DNA from: Cyclospora cayetanensis
Lineage: Eukaryota > Apicomplexa > Conoidasida > Eucoccidiorida > Eimeriidae
Direction: 5' to 3'
Assembly: GCF_002999335.1 (NCBI RefSeq)
Contig: NW_020312202.1
Span: forward strand, 1 to 45,146
DNA length: 45,146 nt
This document shows positions 26,901 through 40,417 of the stretch, piece by piece. A program made the position numbers and the translations under genes. Every line of letters begins with the position of its first letter. Position 1 is the first letter of the stretch. Below the pieces are notes generated by a model that worked only from the letters and a program-made list of their open reading frames with translations, made no database searches and was not told where the DNA came from.

Positions 26901-29900
26901 TACGCACTGCGCTGGATGTGTGTTTCACATGAACGTTCATAGTATATGTACTGCAGTGACTGAAGTTGAAAGGGACAATTGAAGGACCGAGCGGAATTGT
27001 TGATCAGGAGAGCCTAACCACCTTCGAGTCGCTGTACTTCTTTCATCATTCGCTGTTGTACGTAATGCAGCCTTTGCGCTGATAGTACGCATTTGCCGAC
27101 GCCAGTCTGCGTTGACGATTTTCAGTTCGTGGGTTGTGGAAGCCAGGTGCGGTTTGGGTGTGGGTGCGGATAAGCAGCCAATGTCGCGTAGGTGGCGCTT
27201 GCCACCACTGGTCCCCTATACCTGTGGTGCGGAGTTTTTGTGGTGGAGACAGGCAGGCGTCCGTGCGTCTAGGGGACTTTGGCATTACGATGCTGAGTTG
27301 GCAGGTGGTTAGGAAGCCAGTCGCAGTGCGGCTCCTGTGCTTAAATCTGCGTTGGTGTGGTCGTGTCGTATTGCATGTGGTCAAAGCAGCAATGGCAATA
27401 GCAAGAATAGAACCGCTTATGTCATTATGGGGCTATGCCGAATCGGTGCTTCATAGAATGTGGAGGCTTGTTGCATGGCATGTGTTTAGAGAAGTGGTCA
27501 GTTGTTTTTAGTGTATGGAATGCTGATGCGAGCTAGGCCATAAGACTAGAGTGGTTCTAGCAGGGGTCCATCGGCTAGCACTTGGCGTCGCTTTGATGCG
27601 GAATTGATCTGAAGAATGGTGAACATTTGCACGTCTCACGGCTCAGGCAGTGCGCTCTTTGCATGCAAAGGTGTGGGGTGTAGTATGTGTTTTCGCTGTA
27701 GGTAATGCATGTAGGCTTAGGGCAGCATCTAGCTTGTGCGCTGCAGTAGGATGGCTAGCACTGTTGTTATGTGCATGCGCACGAACAGGAGTAGGCTGTG
27801 CACTGCACTGGATGTGTGTTTAAGCTAAATGGCCATATATTATCTATTGCAGTGGCAGCAGGTGAAAGGGCCAATTGTAGGAGCCAGCGGCATGCTTGTT
27901 CAGGAGAGCCTAAGCAGCTTCGAGTCGCTGTAGTTCTTTGATGTTTTGCTGTTGTACGTAATGCAGCCTTTGCACTGATGATGCGCATTTGCTACTGCCA
28001 GTCTGCGTTGATGATTTTCAGGCAGTGGGTTGTGGAAACCAGGTGCGGTTTGGGTGTGGGTGCGGATAAGCAGCCAATGTGGCGTAGGTGGTGCTTGGTA
28101 CCACTGGTGCCCTAAACCTGTGGTGCGGAGTGTTGGTGGAGACAGGCAGGCGTCCGTGCGTTTAGGGGACTTTGGCATTACGATGCTGAGTTGGCAGGTG
28201 GTTAGGACGCCAGTTGCAGTGCGGCTCCTGTGCTTAAATCTGCGTAGGTGTCATCGTGTCATATTGCATGTGGTCAAAGCAACAATGGCAATAGCAGCAA
28301 TAGAACCGCTTATGTGAGTATGGGGCTATGTCGAATTGGTGCTTCATACAGTGTGGAGGCTTGTTGCATGGCATGTGTTTGGAGAAGCGGTCAGTTGCTT
28401 CCAGCGTATTGAATGCTTATGCGAGCTTGGCCATGACACTAGAGTGGTTCTCGCACGGTCCCATCGGCTAGCACTTGGCGTCGCTTTGATGCGGAACTGA
28501 TATTGAGGCTAGTGAACATTTGCTCGCTGCATGGGTTGCAAAGTGGGCTCTTTGCATGCAAAGGTGTGGGGTGTAGTATGTGTTTACGCTGTAGGTGATG
28601 CATGTAGGCTCAGGGGAGCATCTAGCTTGTATGCTGCAGTAGGATGGCTAGCACTGTTGTTATGTGCAGGCGCATGAGCAGCAGTAGGCTGCACACTGAA
28701 CTGGATGTGCGTCTCCCATATAATGCTCATACATTATCCATTGCAGTGGCAGCAGGTGAAAGGGACAATTGTAGGGGCTAGTGGCATGCTTGTTCAGGAG
28801 AGCCTAAGCACGTTCGAATGCCTGTAGTTCTTTGATCATTCGCTGTTGAACGGAATGCAGCCTTTGCACTGATGGTGCGCATTTGTTAATGCCAGTCTGC
28901 GTTGACGAGTTTCAGTTAGTGGGTTGTGGAAGCCAGCTGCGGCTTGGTTGTGGGTGCGGATAAGCAGCCAATGTGGCGTAGGTGGTGCTTGGCAGCACTA
29001 GTTCCCTAGACCTGTGGTGCGGAGTGTTGGTGGAGACTGGCAGGCTTCCGTGCTTTTAGGCGACTTTGGCATTACGATGCTGAGTTGGCAGGTGGTCAGG
29101 ACGCCAGTGGCAGTACGGCTCCTGTGCTTAAATCTGCGTTGGTGTGGTCGTGTCGTATTGCATGTGGTCGAAGCAACAATGTCAATAGCAGCAATAGAAC
29201 TCATTATGTCATGATGGGGCTATGCCGAATAAGTGCATCATACAGTGTCAAGGCTTGTTGCATGGCATGTGCTTGGAGAAGTGGTCGGTTGTTTTTGGCG
29301 TATGGAATGCTTATGCGAGCTTGGCCATAAGACTAGAGTGGTTCTAGCAGGGGCCCACCGGCTAGCACTTTCAGTCGCTTTGATGCGGAATTGATATGGA
29401 GGCTGGTAAACATTTGCATGCTGCATGCCACAGGAAGTGCGCTGCTTGCATGCAAAGGTGTGGGGTGTAGTATGTGTTTTCGCTGTAGGTAATGCATGTA
29501 GGTTCAGGGCAGCATCTAGCTTGTGCGCTGCAGTGGGATGGCTAGCGCTGTTGTTATGTGCAGGTGCATGAACAGGAGTAGGCTGCGCACTGCGCTGGAT
29601 GTGTGTTTCAGCTAAATAGCCATGCATTATCTATTGCAGTGGCAGCAGGTGAAAGTGGTAATTGTAGAGGCGAGCGGCATGCTTGTTCAGGAGAGCCTAA
29701 GCACCTTCGAGTCGCTGTAGTTCTTTGATGATTCGCTGTTGTACTTAATGCAGCCTTTGCACTGATGGTGCGCATTTGCTAATGACGGTTCGCGTTGACG
29801 ATTTTCAGTTAGTGGGTTGTGGAAGCCAGCTGCGGCTTGGGTGTGGGTGCGGATAAGCAGCCCCAATGTGGCGTAGGCGTTGTTTGGTACCACTGGTCCC

Positions 29901-30459
29901 CTAAACCTGTGGTGCGGAGTGTTGGTGGAGACAGGCAGGCGTCCGTGCGTTTAGGGGACTTTGGCATTACGATGCTGAGTTGGCAGGTGGTTAGGACGCC
30001 AGCCGCAATACGGCTCCTGTGCTTAAATCTGCGTTGGTGTCGTCGTGTCGTGTTGCATGTGGTCAAAACAGCAATGGCAATAGCAAGAATAGAACCGCTT
30101 ATGTGAGTATGGGGCTATTCCGGACTTGGTGCTTCATACAGTGTGGAGGCGTCTTGCAGGATATGCGTTTGGAGAAGTGGTAAGTTGTTTTTAGTGTATG
30201 GAATGCTTATGCGAGCTTTGCCATGAGACTGGAGTGGTTCTAGCACGGTCCCATCGGCTAGCACTTGGCGTCGCTTTGATGCGGAATTGATATGGAGGCT
30301 GATGAACATTTGCACGGTGTATGGCTTGGGCAGTGCGTTCTTTGCATGCAAAGGTGTGGGGTGTAGTATGTGGTTTTGTTGTAGATAATGCATGTGGGCT
30401 TAGGGCAGCATCTAGCTTGTGTGGTGCAGTGGAATGGCTACTTCTGCTGTTATGTGCAT

Positions 30460-30479
30460 GCTGTGGGGAAGAATCAGGC
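30460..30479 (+). repeat. Replacement module in unit 29
   Basis: This is the same substitute block as at 26881-26900, offset 3,579 bp (four units). The two units otherwise differ in the bases between, so the shared piece is short, as expected for a conversion tract. Confidence 0.75.
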
Positions 30480-33400
30480 TGCGCACTGCACCTAATGTAT
30501 TTCTCATATGAATGGTCATGTGTAACCAATTACAGTTGCAGCAGGTGAACGGGACAATTGTAGGTGCTAGCGGCATGCTTGTTCAGCAGAGCCTAAGCAG
30601 CTTCGAGTCCCTGGAGTTCCTGCATGCTTCGGTGTTGTACGTAATGCAGCCTTTGCACTGATGGTGCGCATTTGCCACTGCCAGTCTGCGTTGACGATTT
30701 TCAGTTAGTGGGTTGTGAAAGCCAGGTGCGGTTTGGGTGTGGGTGCGGATAAGCAGCCAATGTGGCGTAGGTGTTGTCTGGTACCACTGGTTCCCTAGAC
30801 CTGTGGTGCGGAGTGTTGGTGGAGACAGGCAGGCGTCCGTGCGTTTAGGCTGCCTCGGCATTACGATGCTGAGTTGGCAGGTGGTTAGGACGCCAGCGGC
30901 AGTGCGGCTCCTGTGCTTAAATCTGCTTTGGTGTCGTCGTGTCGTATTGCATGTGGTCAAAGCAACAATGTCAATAGCAGTAATAGAACCGCCTATGTCA
31001 TGATGGGGCTATGCCGAATTGGTGCTACATACAGTGTCAAGGCCTGTTGCATGGCATGTGTTTGGAGAAGTGGTAATTTTTTTTGGCGTATGGAATGTTT
31101 ATGCGAGCTAGGCCATAAGACTAGAGTGGTTCTAGCATGGGCCCATAGGATAGCGCTTGCATTCGCTTTGATGCGGAATTGATATGGAGGCTAGTGAACA
31201 TTTGCATGCTGCATGGCTTGGGCAGTGCGCTCTTTGCATGCAAGGGTGTGGGGTGTAGTATGTGTTTTTGCTGTAGGTAATGCATGTGCGTTTAGGGGAG
31301 CATCTAGCTTGTGTGCTGCAGTGGGATGGCTAGCACTGTTGTTATGTGCAGGGGCATGAACAGGAGTAGGCTGCGCACTGCACTAAATGTGTGCCTCATA
31401 TGGATGCTCATAGGTTATCTATTGCAGTGGCAGCAGGTGGAAGGAACAATTGTAGGGGCTAGCGACATGCTTGTTCAGGAAAGCCTAAGCACCTTCGACT
31501 AGCTGCAGTTCTTTGATGATTCTCTGTTGAGCCGAATGCAGCCTTTGCACTGATGGTGCGCATTTGCTACTGCTAGTCTGCGTTGACGAGTCTTAGAACG
31601 TGGGTTGTGAAAGGCAGTTGCGGCTTGGGTGTGTGTGTGGATAAGCAGCCGATATGTCGTAGGTGGTGCTTGGTACCACTGGTCCCCTAAACCTGTGGTG
31701 CGGAGTGTTGGTGGAGACAGGCAGGCGTCCGTGCGTTTAGGCTGCTTTGGCATTACGATGCTGAGTTGGCAGGTGGTTAGGACGCCAGTGGCAGTGCGGC
31801 TCCTGTGCTTAAATCTGCGTTGGTGTCGTCGTGTCGTATTGCATGTGGTCAAAGCAGCAATGGCAATAGCAGTAATAGAACTGCCTATGTCATTATGGGG
31901 CTATGTCGAATTGGTGCTTCATACAATGTGGAGGCTTGTTGCATGGCATGTGTTTGGAGAATTGGTAAGTTGTTTTTACTGTGTGGTATGCTTAGGCGAG
32001 CTAGGCCATAAGACTAGAGGGATTCTAGCACGGTCCCATCGGCTAGCACTTGGCGTCGCTTTGATGCGGAACTGATATTGAGGCTAGTGAACATTTGCAC
32101 GCTGCATGGGTTGCAAAGTGGGCTCTTTGCATGCAAAGGTGTGGGGTGTAGTATGTGTTTTTGCTGTAGGTAATGCATGTGGGCTTAGGGCAGCATCTAG
32201 CTTGTGTGCTGCAGTAGGATGGCTAGCACTGTTGTTATGTGCAGGGGCATGAACAGGAGTAGGCTGCACACTGCACTGGATGTGTGCCTCATGTGGATGC
32301 TCATACATTATCTATTGCAGTGGCAGCAGGTGAAAGGGACAATTGTAGGGGCTAGCGACATGCTTGTTCAGCAGAGCCAAACCACCTTTCAGTCGGTGTA
32401 CTTCTTTGGTCATTCGTTGCTGTACGTAATGCAGCCATTGCGCTGATAGTGCGCATTTGATAATGCCAGTCTGCATTGGCGATTTTCAGCCAGTGGGTTG
32501 TGGAAGCGAGGTGCGGCTTGGGTGTGGGTGCGGATAAACAGCCAATGTCTCATAGGTGGCGTTTGGTACCACTGGTGCCCTAAACCTGTGGTGCGGAGTG
32601 TTGGTGGAAACAGGCAGGCGTCCGTGCGTTTAGGGGACTTTGGCATTACGATGCTGAGTTGGCAGGTGGTTAGGAAGCCAGTTGCAGTGCGGCTCCTGTG
32701 CTTAAACCTGCGTTGGTGTCGTCGTGTCGTACTGCATGTGGTCAAAGCAAAAATGTCAATAGCAGTAATAGAACCGCTTATGTGAGTATGGGGCTATGCC
32801 GAATTGTTCCTTCATACAATGTGGAGGCTTGTTGCATGGCATGTGTTTGGAGAAGTGGTCAGTTGTTTTTAGTGTATGGAGTGCTTGTGCGAGCTAGGCC
32901 ATAAGACTAGAGTGGTTCTCGCACGGGCCTATCGGCTAGCACTTGGCGTCGCTTTGATGCGGAATTGATCTGAAGAATGGTGAACATTTGCATGCTGCAT
33001 GGCTTGGGCAGCGCGCTCTTTGCATGCAAATGTGTGGGGTATAGTATGTGTTTTTGCTGTAGGTAATGCATGTAGGCTTAGGGCAGCATCTAGCTTGTGT
33101 GCTGCAGTGGGATGGCTAGCACTGTTGTTATATGCGAGCGCATGAACAGGAGTAGGCTTCACACTGCACTGGATGTGTGGTTCTCACATGAATGCACATA
33201 TGTTATCTATTGCAGTGGCAGCAGGTGAAAGGGAGAATTGTAGGGGCGGGCGGCATGCTTGTTCAGCAGAGCCTAACCAGCTTCGATCGTTGTACTTCTT
33301 TCACCATTCGCTGTTGAACGGAATGCAGCCTTTGCACTGATGGTGCGCATTTGCTAATGCCAGTCTGCGTTGATGATTTTCAGATAGTGGGTTGTGGAAA

Positions 33401-34366
33401 CCAGGTGCGGCTTGGGTGTGGGTGCGGATAAGCAGCCAATGTGGCGTAGGTGGTGTTTGGTACCACTGGTCCCCTAAACCTGTGGTGCGGAGTGTTGGTG
33501 GAGACAGGCAGGCGTCCGTGCGTTTAGGCTGCTTTGGCATTACGATGCTGAGTTGGCAGGTGGTTAGGACGCCAGTGGCATTAGGGCTCCTGTGCTTAAA
33601 TCTGCGTTGGTGTCGTCGTGTCATATTGCATGTGGTCAAAGCAACAATGCCAATAGCAACAATAGAACCGCTTATGTGAGTATGGGGCTATGCCGAATTG
33701 TTGCTTCATACAATGTGGAGGCTTGTTGCATGGCATGTGTTTGGAGAAGTGGTAAGCTGTTTTTAGTGTATGGAATGCTTATGCGAGCTTGGCCATGACA
33801 CTAGAGTGGTTCTAGCATGGGCCCACCCGCTGCACTTTCAGTCGCTTTGATGCGGAATTGATATGGAGGCTAGTGAGCATTCGCACGCTGAATGGGGTGG
33901 GCAGTGCGCTGCTTGCATGCAAAGGTGTGGGGTGTAGTATGTGTTTTTGCTGTAGGTAATGCATGTAGGCTTAGGACAGCATCTAGCTTGTGTGCTTGCT
34001 GCAGTGGGATGGCTAGCACTGTTGTTATGTGCATGCGCATGAACAGGAGTAGGCTGCACACTGCACTTGATGTGCGTTTCAGCTATATAGCCATGCATTA
34101 TCTATTGCAGTGGCAGCAGGTGAAAGGGAGAGTCGTAGAACCTAGCTGCATGCTTTTTTAGGAGAGCCTGACCACCTTCTAGTCGCTGTAGTTCTTTGAT
34201 GATTCGCTCTTGTACGTAATGCAGCCTTTGCGCTGATAGTACGCATTTGCTAATGCCATTCTGCGTTGACAATTTTCAGCCAGTGGGTTGTGAAAGGCTG
34301 TCGCGCCTTGGGTGTGGGTGCGGATAAGCAGCCAATGTGGCGTAGGTGGTGTTTGGTACCACTGGT

Positions 34367-34426
34367 CCCCTAAACCTGTGGTGCGGAGTGTTGGTGGAGA
34401 CAGGCAGGCGTCCGTGCGTTTAGGGG
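34367..34426. repeat. Telomere-like inverted repeat within unit 34
   Basis: CCCCTAAAC (34367-34375) and GTTTAGGGG (34418-34426) are perfect 9-bp reverse complements separated by 42 bp. The arms contain CCCTAAA and TTTAGGG, the telomere repeat word of plants and several apicomplexans. The same pair, with 8-9 bp arms, is present in units 27, 29, 32, 34, 35, 36, 38, 42, 43 and 45. Left-hand units have CCCTAGAC instead, so the left arm is broken. Any function is inferred only. Confidence 0.6.
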
Positions 34427-35247
34427 ACTTTGGCATTACGATGCTGAGTTGGCAGGTGGTTAGGACGCCAGCGGCAGTGCGGCTCCTGTGCTTAAATCTG
34501 CGTTGGTGTCGTCGTGTCGTATTGCATGTGGTCAAAGCAACAATATCGGTAGCAGTAATAGAACCGCTTATGTGAGTATGGGGCTATGCCGAATTGGTGC
34601 TTCACACAGTCTGGAGGCTTGTTGCATGGCATGTGTTTGGAGAAGTGGTCAGTTGTTTTTAGTGTATGGAATGCTTATGCGAGCTTGGCCATAAGACTAG
34701 AGTGGTTCTAGCATGGTCCCATCGGCTAGCACTTGGCGTCGCTTTGATGCGGAATTAATATGGAGGCTGATGAACATTTGCACGCTGCATGGGTTGCAAA
34801 GTGCGCTCTTTGCATGCAAAGGTGTGGGGTGTAGTATTTGTTTTCGCTGTAGGTAATGCATATGCGTTTAGGGCAGCATCTACCTTGTGTGCTGCAGTGG
34901 GATGGCTAGCACTGTTGTTATGTGCAGGCGCACGAGCAGGAGTGGGCTGCGCACTGCACTAAATGTGCGCTTCAGCTAAAAGCTCATATATTATCTATTG
35001 CAGTGGCAGCAGGTGAAAGGGAAAATTGTAGAGCCGAGCGGCATGCTTGTTCAGCAGAGCCTAACCACCTTCGACTAGCTAGAGTTCTTTGATGATTCGC
35101 TGTTGTACTTAATGCAGCCTTTGCGCTAATAGTGCGCATTTGCTGACGCCGGTCTGCGTTGACGAATTTTAGGGAGTGGGTTGTGGAAGCGAGGTGCGCC
35201 TTGGGTGTGTGTGTGGATAAGCAGCCAATGTGGCGTAGGTGGTGTTT

Positions 35248-37034
35248 GGTACCACTGGTCCCCTAAACCTGTGGTGCGGAGTGTTGGTGGAGACAGGCAG
35301 GCGTCCGTGCGTTTAGGGGACTTTGGCATTACGATGCTGAGTTGGCAGGTGGTTAGGACGCCAGTGGCAGTGCGCCTCCTGTGCTTAGATCTGCGTTCGT
35401 GTCGTGTCGTATTGCATGTGGTCAAAGCAATAATGTCAACAGCAGTAATAGAACCGCTTATGTGAGTATGGGGCTATGTCGAATTGTTGCTTCATACAGT
35501 GTGGAGGCTTGTTGCATGGCATGTGTTTGGAGAAGTGGTCAGTTGTTTTTAGTGTATGGAATGCTTATGCGAGCTTGGCCATAAGACTAGAGTGGTTTCT
35601 CGCATTGGCCCATCGGCTAGCACTTGCTGTCGCTGTGATGCGGAGTTGATCTGGAGGCTGGTAAACATTTGCATGCTGCATGGCTTGGGCAGTGCGCTCT
35701 TTGCATGCAAAGGTGTGGGGTGTAGTATGTGTTTTTGCTGTAGGTAATGCATACAGGCTTAGGCAAGCGTCTGGCTTGTGTGCTACAGTGGGATGGCTAG
35801 CACTGTGTTTATGTGCAGGCGCATGAACAGGAGTAGGCTGCACACTGCACTGGATGTGTGTTTCAGCAAAATACTCATATATTATCTATTGCAGCGGAAG
35901 CAGGTGAAAGTGATAATTGTAGGCGTTAGCGGCATGCTTTTTCAGCAGAGCCTAACCAACTTCGATCGGTGTACTTCTTTGATGATTCGCTGTTGTACGT
36001 AATGCAGCCTTTGCGCTGATAGTGCGCATTTGCTAAAGCAAATGTGTGGTGACGATTTTCAGTCAGTGGGTTGTGGAAGGCAGTTGCGGTTTGGGTGTGG
36101 GTGCGGATAAACAGCCAATGTGGCGTAGGTGGTGTTTGGTACCACTGGTCCCCTAAACCTGTGGTGCGGAGTGTTTTTTGGTGGAGACAGGCATGCGTCC
36201 GTGCGTTTAGGGGACTTTGGCATTACAATGCTGAGTTGGCAGGTGGTTAGGACGCCAGTGGCAGTGCGCCTCCTGTGCTTAGATCTGCGTTGGTGTCGTC
36301 GTGTCGTATTGCATGTGGTCGCAGCAACAATGTCAATAGCAGCAATAGGAACGATTGTGTCAGTGTGGGGCTATGCCGAATTGTTGCTTCACACAGTCTG
36401 GAGGCTTGTTGCATGGCATGTGTTTGGAGAAGTGGTCAGTTGTTTTTAGTGTATGGAATGCTTATGCGAGCTTGGCCATAAGACTAGAGTGGTTTCTCGC
36501 ATTGGCCCATCGGCTAGCACTTGGCGTCGCTTTGATGCGGAATTGATATGGAGGCTAGTGAACATTTGCACGCTGCATGGGTTGCAAAGTGCGCTCTTTG
36601 CATGCAAAGGTGTGGGGTGTAGTATGTGTCTTTGCTGTAGGTAATGCATACAGGCTTAGGCAAGCGTCTGGCTTGTGTACTGCAGTGGGATGGCTAGCAC
36701 TGTGTTTATGTGCAGGCGCATGAACAGGAGTAGGCTTCACACTGCACTGGATGTTTGCTTCAGCTAAATACTCATATATTATCTATTGCAGCGGAAGCAG
36801 GTGAAAGTGATAATTGTAGGCGTTAGCGGCATGCTTTTTCAGCAGAGCCTAACCAGCTTCGATCGGTGTACTTCTTTGATGATTCGCTGTTGTACGTAAT
36901 GCAGCCTTTGCACTGATGGTGCGCATTTGCTAATGCCAGTCTGCGTTGGCGATTTTCAGTCAGTGGGTTGTGGAAGGCAGTTGCGGCTTGGGTGTGGGTG
37001 CAGATAATTAGCCAATGTGGCGTAGGTGTTGTTT
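35248..37034 (+). repeat. Units 35 and 36, recent near-duplicate neighbours
   Basis: Segments 35741-36000 and 36638-36896, offset about 896 bp, share private variants found nowhere else: GGCTTAGGCAAGCGTCTGGC, GCGGAAGCAGGTGAAAGTG, GGCGTTAGCGGCATGCTTTT and CTTCGATCGGTG. This marks a recent duplication or local conversion between adjacent units. Unit 36 also has the six-T expansion at 36174-36179. Confidence 0.85.
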
Positions 37035-37248
37035 GGTACCACTGGTCCCCTAAACCTGTGGTGCGGAGTGTTGGTGGAGACAGGCAGGCGTCCGTGCGTT
37101 TAGGCTGCTTTGGCATTACGATGCTGAGTTGGCAGGTGGTTAGGACGCCAGTGGCAGTACGGCTCCTGTGCTTAGATCTGCGTTGGTGTCGTCGTGTCGT
37201 ACGGCATGTGGTCAAAGCAACAATGGCAATAGCAACAATAGAACCCAT
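36823..37248 (-). other. ATG-started minus open frame in the core, 141 codons
   Basis: The variant GAACCCATT in this unit supplies an ATG on the minus strand, opening a frame beginning MGSIVAIAIVALTTC. The same frame runs through most units without this ATG. Equivalent ATG-started versions lie at 40418-40828 and 44023-44415. The composition is rich in Thr, Arg, Pro and His and I recognise no domain. It lies fully antisense to another open frame and is broken by indels in other units, so coding is unlikely. Confidence 0.12.
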
Positions 37249-40200
37249 TAGGTGAGTATGGGGCTATGCCGAATTGTTGCTTCATACAATGTGGAGGCTT
37301 GTTGCATGGCATGTGTTTGGAGAATTGGTCAGTTGCTTCCAGTGTATTGAATGCTTATGCGAGCTTGGCCATAAGACTAGAGTGGTTTCTCGCATTGGCC
37401 CATCGGCTAGCACTTGCCGTCGCTTTGATGCGGAGTTTATGTGGAGGCTGGTAAACATTTGCACGCTGCATATGCTTGGCCAGTGGGCGGGTTTTGCATG
37501 CAAAGGTGTGGGGTGTAGTATGTGTTTTCGCTGTAGGTAATGCATGTACGTTCAGGGCATCAACTAGCTTGTGTGCTGCAGTGGGATGGCTAGCACTGTT
37601 GTTATGTGCCGGCACATGAACAGGAGTAGGCTTCACACTGCACTGTATATGGATTTCTGGTTGATGCTCATATGTTATCTATTGCACCGGCAGCAGGTGA
37701 AAGTGATAATTGTAGGGGTTAGCTGCATTCTTGTTCAGCAGAGCCTAACCACCTTCGAGTCGCTGGAGTTCTTTGATGATTTCCTGTTGTACGTAATGCA
37801 GCCCTTGCACTGATATTGCACATTTGCTAATGGCGCTCTGCGTTGGCGGTTTCAGTCAGTGGGTTGTGGAAGGCAGTTGCGGTTTGGGTGCGGGTGCGGA
37901 TAAGCAGCCAATGTCTCATAGGTGGCGTTTGGTACCACTGGTGCCCTAAACCTGTGGTGCGGAGTGTTGGTGGAGACAGGCAGGCGTCCGTGCGTTTAGG
38001 GGACTTTGGCATTACAATGCTGAGTTGGCAGGTGGTTAGGAAGCCAGTTGCAGTGCGGCTCCTGTGCTTAAACCTGCGTTGGTGTCGTCGTGTCGTATTG
38101 CATGTGGTCAAAGCAATAATGTCAATAGCAGTAATAGAACCGCTTATGTGAGTATGGGGCTATGTCGAGTTGTTGCTTCATACAATGTGGAGGCTTGTTG
38201 CATGGCATGTGTTTGGAGAATTGGTAAGTAGTTTTTAGTGTATGGAATGCTTATGCGAGCTTGGATATAAGACTAGAGTGGTTCTAGCATTGGCCCATAG
38301 GATAGCACTTGCTGTCGCTTTGATGCGGAATTGGTATGGAGGCTGGTGAACATTTACAGGATGCACGGTTCGGACGGTGCGTTCTTTGCATGCAACGGTG
38401 TGGGGTATAGTATGTGTTTTCGCTGTAGCTAATGCATGTGGGCTTAGGAGAGCATCTAGCTTGTGTGCTACAGTAGGATGGCTAGCACTGTTGTTATGTG
38501 CAGGCGCACGAACAGGAGTAGGCTGCGCACTGCAGTAAATGCGTGTTTCAGCAAAATAGTCATACATTATCTATTGCAGTGGCGGTAGGTGAAAGGGCCA
38601 ATTGTAGGGGCGAGCGGCATGCTTGTTCAGGAGAGCCTAACCACCTTCGAGTCGCTGTACTTCTTTGATGATTCCCTGTTGTACGTAATGCCGCCTTTGC
38701 GTTGATGGTGCACATGTGCTGCTGCCACTCTGCGTTGACGCTTTTCAGTTTGTGCGTTGTGGAAGCCAGGTGCGCCTTGGGTGTGGGTGCGGATAAGCAG
38801 CCAATGTGGCATAGGTGTTGTTTGGTACCACTGGTCCCCTAAACCTGTGGTGCGGAGTGTTGGTGGAGACAGGAAGCCGTCCGTGCGTTTAGGCTGCATT
38901 GGCATTACGATGCTGAGTTGGCAGGTGGTTAGGACGCCAGTGGCATTAGGGCTCCTGTGCTTAAATCTGCGTTGGTGTCATCGTGTCGTGATGCATGTGG
39001 TCGAAACAAGGGTTTCAATAGCAGTAATAGAACCGCTTATGTGAGTATGGGGCTATGCCGAATTGGTGCTTTATACAATGTGGAGGCTTGTTGCATGGCA
39101 TGTGTTTGGAGAAGTGGTCAGTTGGTTTTAGTGTATGGAATGTTTATGCGAGCTTGGCCATAAGACTAGAGTGGTTCTAGTAGGGGCGCATAGGCTAGCA
39201 CTTGGCGTCGCTTTGATGCGGAATTGATATGGAGGCTAGTGAACATTTGCACGCTGCATGGGTTGCAAAGTGCGCTCTTTGCATGCAAAGGTATGGGGTG
39301 TAGTATGTGTTTTCGCTGTAGGGAGGTAATGCATGTAAGGTCAGGGCAGCATCTAGCTTGTGTGCTGCAGTGGCATGGCTAGCACTGTTGTTATGTGCAG
39401 GCGCATGAACAGGAGTAGGCTGCACACTGCACTTGATGTGCGCTGCAGCTAAAAGCTCATGTATTATCTATTGTCGCGGACGCAGGTGAAAGGAACAATT
39501 GAAGTACCGAGCGGCATGCTTGTACAGCAGACCCCATGCACCTTCGACTCGCTGGAGTTCTTTGATGATTCCCTGTTGTACTTAATGCAGTCTTTGCGCT
39601 GATGGTGCGCATTTGCTAAAGCAAATGTGTGGTGACGATTTTTAGGGAGTGGGTTGTGGAAGCCAGGTGCGGCTTGGGTGTGGGTGCGGATAAGCAGCCA
39701 ATGTGGCGTAGGTGGTGTTTGGTACCACTGGTCCCCTAAACCTGTGGTGCGGAGTGTTGGTGGAGACAGGCAGACGTCCGTGCGTTTAGGCTGCTTTGGC
39801 ATTACGATGCTGAGTTGGCAGGTGGTTAGGACGCCAGTTGCAGTGCGGCTCCTGTGCTTAAATCTGCGTTGGTGTCGTCGTGTCGTATTGCATGTGGTCA
39901 AAGCAACAATATCAGTAGCAGTAATAGAACCGCTTATGTGAGTTTGGGGCTATGCCGAATTGGTGCTTCATACAATGTGGAGGCGTGCTGTATGGCATGT
40001 GTTTGGAGAAGTGGTAAGTAGTTTTTAGTGTATGGAATGCTTATGCGAGCTTGGCCATAAGACTAGAGTGGTTTCTAGCAGGGGCCCATGGGCTAGCACT
40101 TGCATTCGCTTTGATGCGGAGTCGATATGGAGGCTGGTGAACATTTGCACGTCTCATGGCTTGTGCACTGCGCTCTTTGCATGCAAAGGTGTGGGGTGTA

Positions 40201-40417
40201 GTATGCGTTTTTGCTGTAGGTAATGCATGTGGGCTTAGGGCAGCATCTAGCTTGTGTGCTGCATTGGGATGGCTAGCACTGTTGTTATGTGCAGGGGCAT
40301 GAGCAGCAGTAGGCTGCGCACTGCACTGTATGTGTGTTTCTAATTGATGCACATATGTTATCTATTGCAGTGGCAGCAGGTGAAAGGGGGAATTGTAGGG
40401 GCTAGCGGCATGCTTGT

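Noticed and set aside
31861..32398. Possible internal ~179-bp sub-period (893/5), suggested by GCTAGCACT occurring twice 179 bp apart (about 32,040 and 32,219)
   Set aside because: Stepping a further 179 bp either way gives no convincing similarity, so a five-part ancestral structure is not supported by eye.
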